In this document: positions 8,213 through 16,045 of the stretch, piece by piece
Layout: each line of letters begins with the position of its first letter
Position numbering within the stretch: the stretch's first letter is position 1
Source of the DNA: UBA1757 sp963617485
GTDB lineage: Bacteria > Bacteroidota > Bacteroidia > Bacteroidales > UBA1402
Assembly (NCBI GenBank): GCA_963617485.1
Contig: CAVEPA010000006.1
Span: forward strand, 78,574-142,573
Direction of reading: 5' to 3'
DNA length: 64,000 nucleotides
Notes under the pieces: generated by a model
The model's database searches: none
The model's input: the letters and a program-made list of their open reading frames with translations, nothing else
Told to the model about the DNA's origin: nothing
Made by a program: the position numbers and the translations under genes

Positions 8213-9448
8213 CTATAGTTTTCTCAAAGCCACGCAGGCGTTGTGACCGCCAAAACCCAAAGAGGTGGAGATGGCGATGCTTAGGTCGGCCTTGACGGCC
8301 TTGCCGGGAGTGTAATCAAGATCGCATTCAGGGTCGGGATTCTCCAGCCCGATGGTGGGCGGAACCAGACCGTTGTGCAGTGCCAAGGTGGCGGCGATGA
8401 TTTCGACAGCACCGGAAGCACCCAGCATGTGGCCCGTCATGGATTTGGTGGAACAGATGTGGGCCTTGTGGGCTGCCTCTTCGCCCATAGCCAACTTGAT
8501 GGCCTGAGTCTCCGACTTGTCGTTGAGCGGTGTGCTGGTGCCGTGAGCATTGATGTGAAGCACGTCCTTGTCGGGGTCGAAGAAGGCTTGCTCCAGTGCC
8601 TGGCTGATGGCGCGGGCTGCGCAGGAACCGTCGGGGCGGGGAGCGGTATAGTGGTAAGCGTCGCAGGTGTTGCCATAGCCGCAAACTTCGGCATAGATTT
8701 TGGCACCGCGAGCCTTGGCGTGTTCATATTCTTCCAATATGACGATGCCTGAACCTTCGGCAATGACGAAGCCGTTGCGGTTGACATCGAAGGGAATGGA
8801 TGCCTTCAAAGGGTCTTGGGTGCGGCTCAGCGCCTTGCTGTTCATAAAACCACCCACGGCCAGGGGATGCACACAAGCTTCGGCACCGCCGGCGATGATG
8901 GCGTCGGCATAGCCGCCTGCGATGCAACGGTAAGCTTCACCTATGGCGTGTGTTCCTGTGGCACAGGCTGTTACAACTGGAAGGCAGGGGCCTTGTGCGT
9001 TGTGTGCGATGGCGATGTTGCCCGCAGCGATGTTCGAAATCATCATCGGGACAAACAGCGGGGATATCATCTTGGGGCCTTTGGTGAGCAACTTTTCCGT
9101 CTCGTTGACAAAGGTGTGCATGCCACCGATGCCCGAGCCTACGTATACACCGAAGCGTTCGCTGTCAACCTTGCCTTCGATGCCGCTGTCGGCTATGGCT
9201 TGATTGGCGGCGCACATGGCAAATTGCGAATAACGGTCGCTGCGGCGTATCGAACCGGCATCCATGCCGTGCTCGGCGGGGTTGAAGTCCTTCACCTCAC
9301 CCGCTACTTTGACAGGCAGGTCGTCGGTGGGGAAAGCCTTGATGAAATCGATGCCGCAGCGTCCTTCTGAGAGGCTGTTCCAGAATGTTTCTATATTGTT
9401 TCCTACGGGAGTAATGGCTCCCAAACCAGTAATGACTACTCTTTTCAT
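8213..9448 (-). CDS. fabF: Beta-ketoacyl-ACP synthase II
   Basis: Elongating condensing enzyme of type II fatty-acid synthesis, 411 residues. The start MKRVVITGLGAITPVGN is the FabF signature. The active-site Cys is C162 in VVTACATGTHAIG. The two catalytic His are in INAHGTSTPLND and STKSMTGHMLGASGA. The thiolase fold ends in the usual SLGFGGHNACVALRKL. It lies between fabK (19 nt upstream) and fabZ (3 nt downstream). Confidence 0.97.
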   Translation of the reverse strand: MKRVVITGLGAITPVGNNIETFWNSLSEGRCGIDFIKAFPTDDLPVKVAGEVKDFNPAEHGMDAGSIRRSDRYSQFAMCAANQAIADSGIEGKVDSERFGVYVGSGIGGMHTFVNETEKLLTKGPKMISPLFVPMMISNIAAGNIAIAHNAQGPCLPVVTACATGTHAIGEAYRCIAGGYADAIIAGGAEACVHPLAVGGFMNSKALSRTQDPLKASIPFDVNRNGFVIAEGSGIVILEEYEHAKARGAKIYAEVCGYGNTCDAYHYTAPRPDGSCAARAISQALEQAFFDPDKDVLHINAHGTSTPLNDKSETQAIKLAMGEEAAHKAHICSTKSMTGHMLGASGAVEIIAATLALHNGLVPPTIGLENPDPECDLDYTPGKAVKADLSIAISTSLGFGGHNACVALRKL

Positions 9449-9467
9449 GTGTGTTTTGTGTGGATGA

Positions 9468-10394
9468 TTATTTGCCCATCAGCGACTGGGCTTGGGCTAC
9501 CATACTCTCTACGATGTCTTTGGCGGGACGGATGCAGTTGGCCAAACCGGCGCTTTGACCGGCCATGAAGCTGCCTTCGCTCTCGTTACCCTCGCGGGCT
9601 GCCTTACGCAGCGACCCGGCACCGAAGGCCATAATCTGTTCGGGGGTACTTTCGGGGTTCTTCTCCAGTTCGGCGAAACCGCGGGTGAAGGGAGTCTTGA
9701 GAGCGCGCACGGGATGTCCCAGCGTCTTGCCCGTAACGGCCGTGTCGGTACCGGCCGCCTTCAGAATCTTGTCCTTGTAGTTTTGGTGGATGGTGCATTC
9801 TTCGGCTACCAGAAAACAGGTGCCGCACTGTACGCCCTCGGCACCCAGCATGAAGGCGGCTGCCATGCCGCGGCCGTCGGCGATGCCGCCGGCCGCGATA
9901 ACCGGCACACTGACAGCATCGCAAACCTGTGGAACCAATGCCATGGTGTTCATCTCGCCGATATGGCCGCCCGATTCTGCACCTTCTGCAATGATGGCGC
10001 AGGCACCCAGGCGTTCCATGCGGATGGCCAAAGCGGGAGCGGCTACCACAGGTATCACCTTGATGCCGGCTTCCAGCCAGTCTTTCATATATTTGGAGGG
10101 AGAACCCGCACCGGTGGTCACCACGGGTACCTTTTCTTCAATGACAATGCGGGCCACTTCTTCGGCAAAGCGGTCTTGTAACATGATGTTGACACCGAAA
10201 GGCTTGTCGGTGAGTTGTTTGCACTTGCGTATTTCCTGACGCACGGCTTCCGTGCCGCCGTAGATGGACGAAATAATGCCCAGACCACCTGCGTTGGAAA
10301 CGGCACTGGCCAGACTGGCATCGGCCACCCAGGCCATACCGCCTTGAATGACGGGATATTTTATATTAAGAAGTTCAGTAATTCTTGTTTTCAT
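9468..10394 (-). CDS. fabK: FMN-dependent enoyl-ACP reductase II
   Basis: FMN-dependent TIM-barrel enzyme of the nitronate monooxygenase/FabK superfamily, performing the last reduction of each elongation cycle. Motifs are IQGGMAWVAD and NAGGLGIIS near the N-terminus, EGAESGGHIG (FMN/phosphate region) and VIAAGGIADGRGM with GAEGVQCGT. The frame extends to a TTG at 10418, but the ATG at 10394 matches family starts and lies just past a promoter box. Assignment to FabK rather than a nitronate monooxygenase rests on its position between fabH and fabF. FabI is not in this window. Confidence 0.9.
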   Translation of the reverse strand: MKTRITELLNIKYPVIQGGMAWVADASLASAVSNAGGLGIISSIYGGTEAVRQEIRKCKQLTDKPFGVNIMLQDRFAEEVARIVIEEKVPVVTTGAGSPSKYMKDWLEAGIKVIPVVAAPALAIRMERLGACAIIAEGAESGGHIGEMNTMALVPQVCDAVSVPVIAAGGIADGRGMAAAFMLGAEGVQCGTCFLVAEECTIHQNYKDKILKAAGTDTAVTGKTLGHPVRALKTPFTRGFAELEKNPESTPEQIMAFGAGSLRKAAREGNESEGSFMAGQSAGLANCIRPAKDIVESMVAQAQSLMGK

Positions 10395-10415
10395 AACTTC
10401 AACTTTGAAAGTCTG

Positions 10416-10423
10416 CAAAGATA
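10416..10423 (-). promoter_or_regulatory. -7 promoter box upstream of fabK
   Basis: The minus strand reads TATCTTTG, an exact consensus match, in the 51-nt gap between fabH and fabK. It would start fabK-fabF-fabZ-fabG transcription near 10411, independently of fabH. Confidence 0.65.
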
Positions 10424-10445
10424 ATGGTTTTTTTCACAATGCAAG

Positions 10446-11396
10446 CTACCACTGCAGCAGGCAGGACCCCGTAGAGAAACCGGCACCGAAGGCACTGAGT
10501 ATCATATTATCACCATCCTTGAGCGTGCCGGCGCGGTTGAGCTCGTCCAGCAGCACCGGGATGCTGGCCGATGAGGTATTGCCCGTGTGGCTGATATTTT
10601 GGTGAAACTTGTTGTGGTCTTCTTTCAAATTCAGGCAGATGCTGTCGAGTATGCGCTCATTGGCCTGATGCAGCACATAATGCTGGATGTCCTTGCTGTC
10701 GAGATGACATTCGTCCATCAAGGCGTGGATGTCGTTCATGGCAGCCGTGACGGCCATGCGGAAAACTTCACGGCCTTCCATGTGCAGGGCGCTTTTTTTG
10801 TTGGCAGGCTGCGCATCGAAAGGAGTGGTATTGATGTCCTGTTTTTGGTACAGGCAAGGCGTGGCGCTCTTGGTTGCCAGACGCAAGGCTTTCAGGTTGT
10901 CGCCCTGACCCAGCACCACGGCACCGGCGGCATCTCCGAAGAGTACGGCCGTACCGCGCTCGGTCCAGTCTACCATACGGGTAGGCATTTCGGCGGCTAC
11001 TACCAGAATGTGTTTCGCCAGGTTGCATTTCAGATAGGCTTCAGCTACGCTCAGGGTGTAGACAAAGCCGGCGCAGGCACCATTTACGTTGAAACAGGGA
11101 CAGTGGGCGTTGATAAGGCCTTGGACGCGGCAGCCCAGCGACGGACTGATATATTCGTCCAATACATTCGAAGTGATGATAAAGTCGAGGTCGTCGACTG
11201 TCAGAGAGGCGTTTTCCAAAGCAGCGAGACTGGCGCGGGCAGCCAGCTCATCCAAATGTTCATCGGTAATCACCTGCCTTTGCTTGATACCCGTACGCGA
11301 CGATATCCAGGCATCGCTCGTATCGAAATACTGCGTGAGCATGTCGTTGGTCAGCGTCATCTTGGGCAAGGCAGAACCGGTTCCTAAAATCTTCAT
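10446..11396 (-). CDS. fabH: Beta-ketoacyl-ACP synthase III
   Basis: Initiating condensing enzyme that joins acetyl-CoA (or a branched primer) to malonyl-ACP. About 316 residues. The frame is open far upstream (to 11570), but the ATG at 11396 gives MKILGTGSALPK, the normal FabH N-terminus. Catalytic residues are visible as Cys in NGACAGFVYTL, His in VLHQANERI and Asn in NTSSASIPVLL. The C-terminus GAGFSTGSCLLQW is normal. It is the first gene of the fab cluster. A promoter box at 11459-11466 gives a leader of about 58 nt. Confidence 0.95.
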   Translation of the reverse strand: MKILGTGSALPKMTLTNDMLTQYFDTSDAWISSRTGIKQRQVITDEHLDELAARASLAALENASLTVDDLDFIITSNVLDEYISPSLGCRVQGLINAHCPCFNVNGACAGFVYTLSVAEAYLKCNLAKHILVVAAEMPTRMVDWTERGTAVLFGDAAGAVVLGQGDNLKALRLATKSATPCLYQKQDINTTPFDAQPANKKSALHMEGREVFRMAVTAAMNDIHALMDECHLDSKDIQHYVLHQANERILDSICLNLKEDHNKFHQNISHTGNTSSASIPVLLDELNRAGTLKDGDNMILSAFGAGFSTGSCLLQW

Positions 11397-11458
11397 GTAT
11401 CCAAAAGTTAATCGTGAATAATCGTGATAAACCATCTCCCGGCACTCGGAAGACGCGG

Positions 11459-11466
11459 CAAAAATA
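11459..11466 (-). promoter_or_regulatory. -7 promoter box of fabH
   Basis: The minus strand reads TATTTTTG, an exact TAnnTTTG match, about 63 nt before the fabH ATG. The rest of the 11397-11578 gap shows nothing else I can name. Confidence 0.6.
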
Positions 11467-11578
11467 GAACAAAGCCCCTGCACCCGTGAAAAAGGGGGAT
11501 AGCAGAGGCTTTGAAGGGATAAATGAAGGCTTTTGGGGCCGAAAACCGTCAAATCAGGGGCGAAAAACAAGGCAACTC

Positions 11579-12265
11579 CTATTTGCTGGCTTGCATTTGG
11601 GTGTCAATCCATTGGTAGCAGACATTCAGAAAGCAGTTTTTCTTTACGTTGAAACGCTCGTCGAGCAAGGACTTTTGCAGGCATTGTTCGTAGAGATTGA
11701 AGCTTAGCGAGAAGTTGGCCACCACACCCTTGCGCGGCGAAACAACGGCGAAGACCAGATTCTCGCCGTCATCACTGAGGTTGGTAAAGTAAATGCCCTT
11801 GCCGATAAGGAAGTTGGGGTCGCTCTCGTTGATGCGGATAACCTGGTTGACGACAAAATACTTCAGCAGCTCAACGACAATGTCCGACAGCCCCTCCTCG
11901 AAGATGAAGATTTTCTCTTTCAGCGCAAGAATGCCGTGTACCTGACGCAGACGATAGTTCTTGCTGAATTGGGCCAGCTCTTCACTTTCTGGCAGCGCAC
12001 TTTCCTGTCCGAAGTCTTCGTTCTCGACATTGGATTTATGGTCGAAGAGTATCATGAACTGGTTGGCCATATCGTGATAGAGCGAGCCGAAGGTAATGTA
12101 CATCTGTTTGCCGCAACCGGGGCAGGTCCACATGAAAAGGCTCTCGTCCAAAACTTTATCGCGCAGCTGCGGGTCGATGTTCACATTGATGCTGTCCCAA
12201 ACGGTGAATTTGCCCTTGGCACCGCAATGCGGGCAGGTAAACGCTTCTTGATGGTTCTTAGACAT
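11579..12265 (-). CDS. CpXC domain protein
   Basis: 228 residues with two zinc-ribbon-like Cys pairs in the N-terminal 50 residues (CPHCG at about 11-15 and CPGCG at about 48-52), followed by YITFGSLYHDM. This matches the CpXC domain, whose function is unknown. The rest is an alpha/beta domain without recognisable motifs. There is no signal peptide. It follows the GH28 gene by 3 nt, so the two are probably cotranscribed, although a functional link is not obvious. Confidence 0.8.
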   Translation of the reverse strand: MSKNHQEAFTCPHCGAKGKFTVWDSINVNIDPQLRDKVLDESLFMWTCPGCGKQMYITFGSLYHDMANQFMILFDHKSNVENEDFGQESALPESEELAQFSKNYRLRQVHGILALKEKIFIFEEGLSDIVVELLKYFVVNQVIRINESDPNFLIGKGIYFTNLSDDGENLVFAVVSPRKGVVANFSLSFNLYEQCLQKSLLDERFNVKKNCFLNVCYQWIDTQMQASK

Positions 12266-12268
12266 AAC

Positions 12269-13693
12269 TTATGGATGGATATTGACGTTGACAAGACTGA
12301 AATCTTCGATGAGCGCCGTGTCGATATCGGCGTTCTTCGTGGCCTTGATATCGAGGTTCTCGAACAGAAAACGGCTCAGGCGATATTGCTCGCTGGCCTT
12401 GACATTGAAGAAATGCTGGCATTCCATTTGAATGTTTCGCATGCAGATATCCTGGCCGTAGGAAAGGGGAATGTCTTTGCGATCCTTCAAGTCAAAAAAT
12501 TGCGTCCAGGGCCGTATGTACAAGAAATAATTGGCCTGTCCGCTGAGCTTTTCCACTAGAATGTGTTCGTAAAGTTGTGGCGTGTCGGGGCGCATCTTAA
12601 GCCAGAGCACACGGTTGCAACGGTCCAGCTGGCAACGGCGCAAGATGACGTTGCGGTCGTGTATGGATTCACTGCCTAGCGTAAGGGCACCGTGGCAGAA
12701 GCCGTACTTGCAGTCTTCGATGATGATGTTCGTATTGGCACCATTGGCCGGGTCTTGGTCGGCCCAGGGGCCTTTGCCGCCCTTCAAGGCCACCGCATCA
12801 TCGTTCACTTCCATGTAGCAGTTCTTGACCAGCACATTGTGGCAGACATCAAGGTCGATAGCATCGGAACTGGGGGCTTTCACCGGTTTGACGGGCGCGT
12901 AGATGTACAGGTCGAAAAGCTTGACGTTCTCGCAACGATAGAAGTGAGCGTTCCAAAAAGGCGAGTTCAGCAGCTTGATGCCGCAAATCTGCACATTGCG
13001 GCAGTTGGAGATGAACAGCAGTCTGGGACGCAGTTCCTCCAGATTGGTGCATTTGGGATTGACTTTGCGCCTTTGCCAAAACGAACGCCAGAACTGTAGG
13101 CCGTTGCCGTTGATGATGCCTTCGCCGCTGATACTGAAACCGTCCAGCCCATCGGCGTTGATGATACCGGGGAAATATGGCAGCAACTGACCCTCCATGC
13201 GCGTGTCAATGACGGGATAGTCGCCAATGTGGTCGCTGGCTTTCAGCACAGCGCCCTTTTCCAAATATAGCCGGGTGCCTTGTTTGAAGAACAGCGATGC
13301 GGTGAGATAAGTGCCCTTGGGAACGTACACCAGGCCGCCGCCTGCGGCGGCCGCCCGGTCAATCACCGCTTGAATGGCTCCGGTCTGCAGCAGGCTGCTG
13401 TCGGCCTTGACACCATATTTGCGGATGTTGTAGATGGGCATGGTGCTGTCGATACTTACCCTTTTGTAGTCGTGAAACCATTCGGGAATGACACTGCCGT
13501 CGGGGAAGGTCTCACCCGCTTCAAACTCGAAGGTGGCAGCAGGTACCAGCGCCTTGGCCCGGGCATCGATGCTTTTGTAAAAGGCCTGAGCCTGACGGGT
13601 CTTGGCGCAGCGGTTGCCCAAAACGTAAACGAGAACTGCCGCAACGAGTATAAGACAGATATAGGTACTTAAAGGAACTTGTTTTTGGGTCAT
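12269..13693 (-). CDS. Glycoside hydrolase family 28 (polygalacturonase-like)
   Basis: Right-handed beta-helix hydrolase expected to cleave galacturonan or rhamnogalacturonan. About 474 residues. A hydrophobic segment at about residues 9-25 acts as a signal or anchor. Family motifs are SGEGIINGNG, SSDAIDLDVC (first Asp), NDDAVALKGG (Asp pair), and CHGALTLGSES in place of the usual GHG motif. VLWLKMRPD supplies the basic RxK-type site. The frame reaches a GTG at 13717, but the ATG at 13693 places the hydrophobic segment correctly. An inverted repeat at 13333-13352 falls in its Ala/Gly-rich AAAAGGG segment. It is followed by the CpXC gene. Confidence 0.88.
   Translation of the reverse strand: MTQKQVPLSTYICLILVAAVLVYVLGNRCAKTRQAQAFYKSIDARAKALVPAATFEFEAGETFPDGSVIPEWFHDYKRVSIDSTMPIYNIRKYGVKADSSLLQTGAIQAVIDRAAAAGGGLVYVPKGTYLTASLFFKQGTRLYLEKGAVLKASDHIGDYPVIDTRMEGQLLPYFPGIINADGLDGFSISGEGIINGNGLQFWRSFWQRRKVNPKCTNLEELRPRLLFISNCRNVQICGIKLLNSPFWNAHFYRCENVKLFDLYIYAPVKPVKAPSSDAIDLDVCHNVLVKNCYMEVNDDAVALKGGKGPWADQDPANGANTNIIIEDCKYGFCHGALTLGSESIHDRNVILRRCQLDRCNRVLWLKMRPDTPQLYEHILVEKLSGQANYFLYIRPWTQFFDLKDRKDIPLSYGQDICMRNIQMECQHFFNVKASEQYRLSRFLFENLDIKATKNADIDTALIEDFSLVNVNIHP
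13333..13352. repeat. 9-bp perfect inverted repeat in the GH28 gene
   Basis: GC-only arms 13333-13341 and 13344-13352 around a 2-nt centre, encoding an Ala-Gly run. It is short enough to be partly explained by codon choice for Ala and Gly. Confidence 0.6.
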
Positions 13694-13716
13694 AATGCCG
13701 GAGTTTTTACAATTCA

Positions 13717-14352
13717 CTAAAGGATGAGGTCTTCCAAAGCGAGTTTGGGTACGATGTGCGTGTCACCCTCGCGGTAATAGTTTTGCGCTTCGCCCTGATG
13801 AATGGTCTTTAGGACGATGTGCTCAATGCCCTTGCCCAAGCCCAGCAACAAGAGCGGTTCCAAGGGCAGTTGCAGTTCACGCATCAGGGCTTCCTTGTTG
13901 AATGCCCCGATACAAATGCCGTTCAGCCCCATATCGACAGCCTTGAGCAGGATGGTTTGGGCGGCTATGCCCAAATCGACACTCACGTAGCGGCTTTCGG
14001 GTATGGTGCTGCAGATGACGATATAGGCGCTGGGTTCCGTGCCGGGCTTGGGCAAATGCAGCTCGGGCAGCGCACCGCCCAGACGTATGAGCGGGTGCAC
14101 GCGCAGGGCTTCTTGTCCGTATACCGGTCGGTAGCGCAAAACCTGCTGGTTGCGGGCCGAAGGAAGCTTGTTGCAGACTTCCAGCATACGCAACAGATGA
14201 TGACGATCCAATTCGAAACTTGAATCGAAGCCGCGCTGGCTGCGGTTTTCTGCCACCAGCTGATTGAAACTGCGTCCGGCTTTTGCGGCCTTGCTTTGTG
14301 TCTGTCTAGCCAGATGCTCCTGCATCTTGTTGCCGAGAAAATCGTCTGCCAT
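13717..14352 (-). CDS. Nitroreductase family protein
   Basis: FMN-dependent nitroreductase-fold oxidoreductase, 211 residues, cytosolic. The N-terminal segment NRSQRGFDSS with CNKLPSARNQQVLRYRPV is the FMN-binding region of the family. VDLGIAAQTILLKAVDMGLNGICIGAFN is the conserved middle helix. The first 35 residues, rich in Lys, Gln and Ala, extend beyond the usual start, but no later Met fits. It lies 1 nt downstream-linked with ispF and 23 nt upstream of the GH28 gene. The substrate cannot be told from the sequence. Confidence 0.85.
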   Translation of the reverse strand: MADDFLGNKMQEHLARQTQSKAAKAGRSFNQLVAENRSQRGFDSSFELDRHHLLRMLEVCNKLPSARNQQVLRYRPVYGQEALRVHPLIRLGGALPELHLPKPGTEPSAYIVICSTIPESRYVSVDLGIAAQTILLKAVDMGLNGICIGAFNKEALMRELQLPLEPLLLLGLGKGIEHIVLKTIHQGEAQNYYREGDTHIVPKLALEDLIL

Positions 14353-14353
14353 A

Positions 14354-14827
14354 TTATTTTTCTATCAAGGCCACTGCCAGAGCAGCCATGCCTTCTTCGC
14401 GTCCTACGAAACCGAGCTTTTCGGTGGTGGTCGCTTTGATGGAAACGGCCGACTCCTCTACCTGCATAAGCTTGGCCAGGCAGGTCTTCATGGCGGGAAT
14501 GTGCGGGTTGATTTTGGGCCTTTCGGCGCAGACGGTGGCATCGACATTCACCACGTGCCAGCCATCTTGTGCCAGCAACGCAACGGTTTTCTGCAAGAGT
14601 ATCTTGCTGTCGATATCCTTGAAATCGTCCGAAGTGTCCGGAAAATGGTAGCCTATATCACGCAAGGCTGCGGCACCCAAAAGAGCATCGCAGATAGCGT
14701 GGATAAGTACATCGGCATCGGAATGTCCGAGCAGGCCCTGCGAATGGGCTATCTCTATGCCTCCCAAAAACAGGGGCCGTCCCGTCACAAGGCGATGTAC
14801 ATCGTAACCTTGTCCTATATGTATCAT
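14354..14827 (-). CDS. ispF: 2-C-methyl-D-erythritol 2,4-cyclodiphosphate synthase
   Basis: Fifth step of the MEP isoprenoid pathway. 157 residues, the standard IspF length. Metal ligands D9 and H11 (GYDVH) and H43 (LIHAICDALLGAA) are present, with the HSDADV segment between them. The C-terminal family signature KATTTEKLGFVGREEGMAA is complete. The ATG overlaps the porV stop by 4 bp (ATGA), so ispF is translationally coupled to porV. Confidence 0.96.
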   Translation of the reverse strand: MIHIGQGYDVHRLVTGRPLFLGGIEIAHSQGLLGHSDADVLIHAICDALLGAAALRDIGYHFPDTSDDFKDIDSKILLQKTVALLAQDGWHVVNVDATVCAERPKINPHIPAMKTCLAKLMQVEESAVSIKATTTEKLGFVGREEGMAALAVALIEK

Positions 14828-15957
14828 CTTGTACCGAAAAGTCGCTGTAGGCCTTCCATGTCGAAGCCCAGGGTGAAACGCAGGGTCTGGTCGAGCGGGT
14901 TGCTTTGCGACTGGGAAACCAAGTAGGAAACATCGATGCTGAACATGGACATCTTGAAACCGGCACCGAAGGTATAATAGCTACGGTTGCCCTTGTACTG
15001 GTTTTCGTAGTGGTAGCCGGTGCGGACAAAGAATTGTTCGTTGTAGGCATATTCCAGACCCAGCGAGGCGTTGATTTCGCTCAGTTCTTCGGCCAGACCG
15101 CCGGGAGCGTCCGAGAAGGAACGGAAAATACCGGCGATAGACGAGATGTCGGTGTAGATTTCATCCTTGCTTTGGGGTGTGGGAACCATCAGCTTGTTCA
15201 CATCGGCGGCCACCGTGATGGCGTTATAGGCATTGAAGGGATATTTCAGGCTGGTACCGATACGCAGGTCGGTTGGAATGAAGTAATAGTTGTTGCCACC
15301 ATCGTAGGAAATTTTTGTACCGATATTGGAGGCGTTGACGCCCAAGGCCCAGAAACCTCTTTCGCGACCGAAATAGACGGGCTTCTTGTAGTAGGCGCTG
15401 ATGTCGGCGGCAAAAGCTTGGCCGGCAGGGTCGTCACCGCTCATCAGGTCGGAGTAGATGTAACGCAAGGACACCGACATGGAGAAATTGCGCGACAACA
15501 GACGTGAATAGGCCACATCGACGGCCATTTCATAAGGTTGGATGGCATAGCCCACATCGTTCCAGTATTCGCGCAGGAACACTTCGCCCAGTGAGAAATA
15601 ACGCAAGGATGCGCTCAGCGACTGCATATCGTCCAGCTTGTAATAGCCGCTCAGGTAAGCCAGGTCTATATCCGACACCAGTTGCGACAACCATGGCGTG
15701 TAGGACAAGGCAAATCCGGCTTTTTTTTCGATAAAAGCGAACTTGGAAGGGTTCCAATACTGGGAGTGGACGTTGGCATCGGTGGCTACGCCTGCATCGC
15801 CCATACCGGTGGATACGGCATCAGGCACAATGCTGAGCGAAGGCACCGAGGTGATGATGGGGTTGTAGTCCTTGCCCGAAGAAGAGCTGCTTTCGGCTGC
15901 CATAAAACCGGTACCGGCCAGCAGGCAGCAAGCTAAAAGGATGTTTCTTATTTTCAT
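14824..15957 (-). CDS. porV: Type IX secretion outer-membrane protein PorV
   Basis: Outer-membrane beta-barrel of the FadL/PorV type, which shuttles T9SS cargo to the PorU sortase. 377 residues. A signal peptide covers about 1-20 (ILLACCLLAGTGFMAAES). The mature part starts with SVPSLSIVPDAVSTGMGDAGVATD, the conserved PorV N-terminus. The remainder alternates aromatic and polar residues as in a 14-stranded barrel, ending GFDMEGLQRLFGTR. It sits 88 nt downstream of porU, the arrangement known from Porphyromonas, and its product forms a complex with PorU. Confidence 0.93.
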   Translation of the reverse strand: MKIRNILLACCLLAGTGFMAAESSSSSGKDYNPIITSVPSLSIVPDAVSTGMGDAGVATDANVHSQYWNPSKFAFIEKKAGFALSYTPWLSQLVSDIDLAYLSGYYKLDDMQSLSASLRYFSLGEVFLREYWNDVGYAIQPYEMAVDVAYSRLLSRNFSMSVSLRYIYSDLMSGDDPAGQAFAADISAYYKKPVYFGRERGFWALGVNASNIGTKISYDGGNNYYFIPTDLRIGTSLKYPFNAYNAITVAADVNKLMVPTPQSKDEIYTDISSIAGIFRSFSDAPGGLAEELSEINASLGLEYAYNEQFFVRTGYHYENQYKGNRSYYTFGAGFKMSMFSIDVSYLVSQSQSNPLDQTLRFTLGFDMEGLQRLFGTR

Positions 15958-16045
15958 AGTCTGTTATTGTTGTTCTTGTTCTTGTGCACTGTCATCATTA
16001 ACGTAAAAACACCTCTGATATTGTTAGCCTGCCGATAAAAATCAT

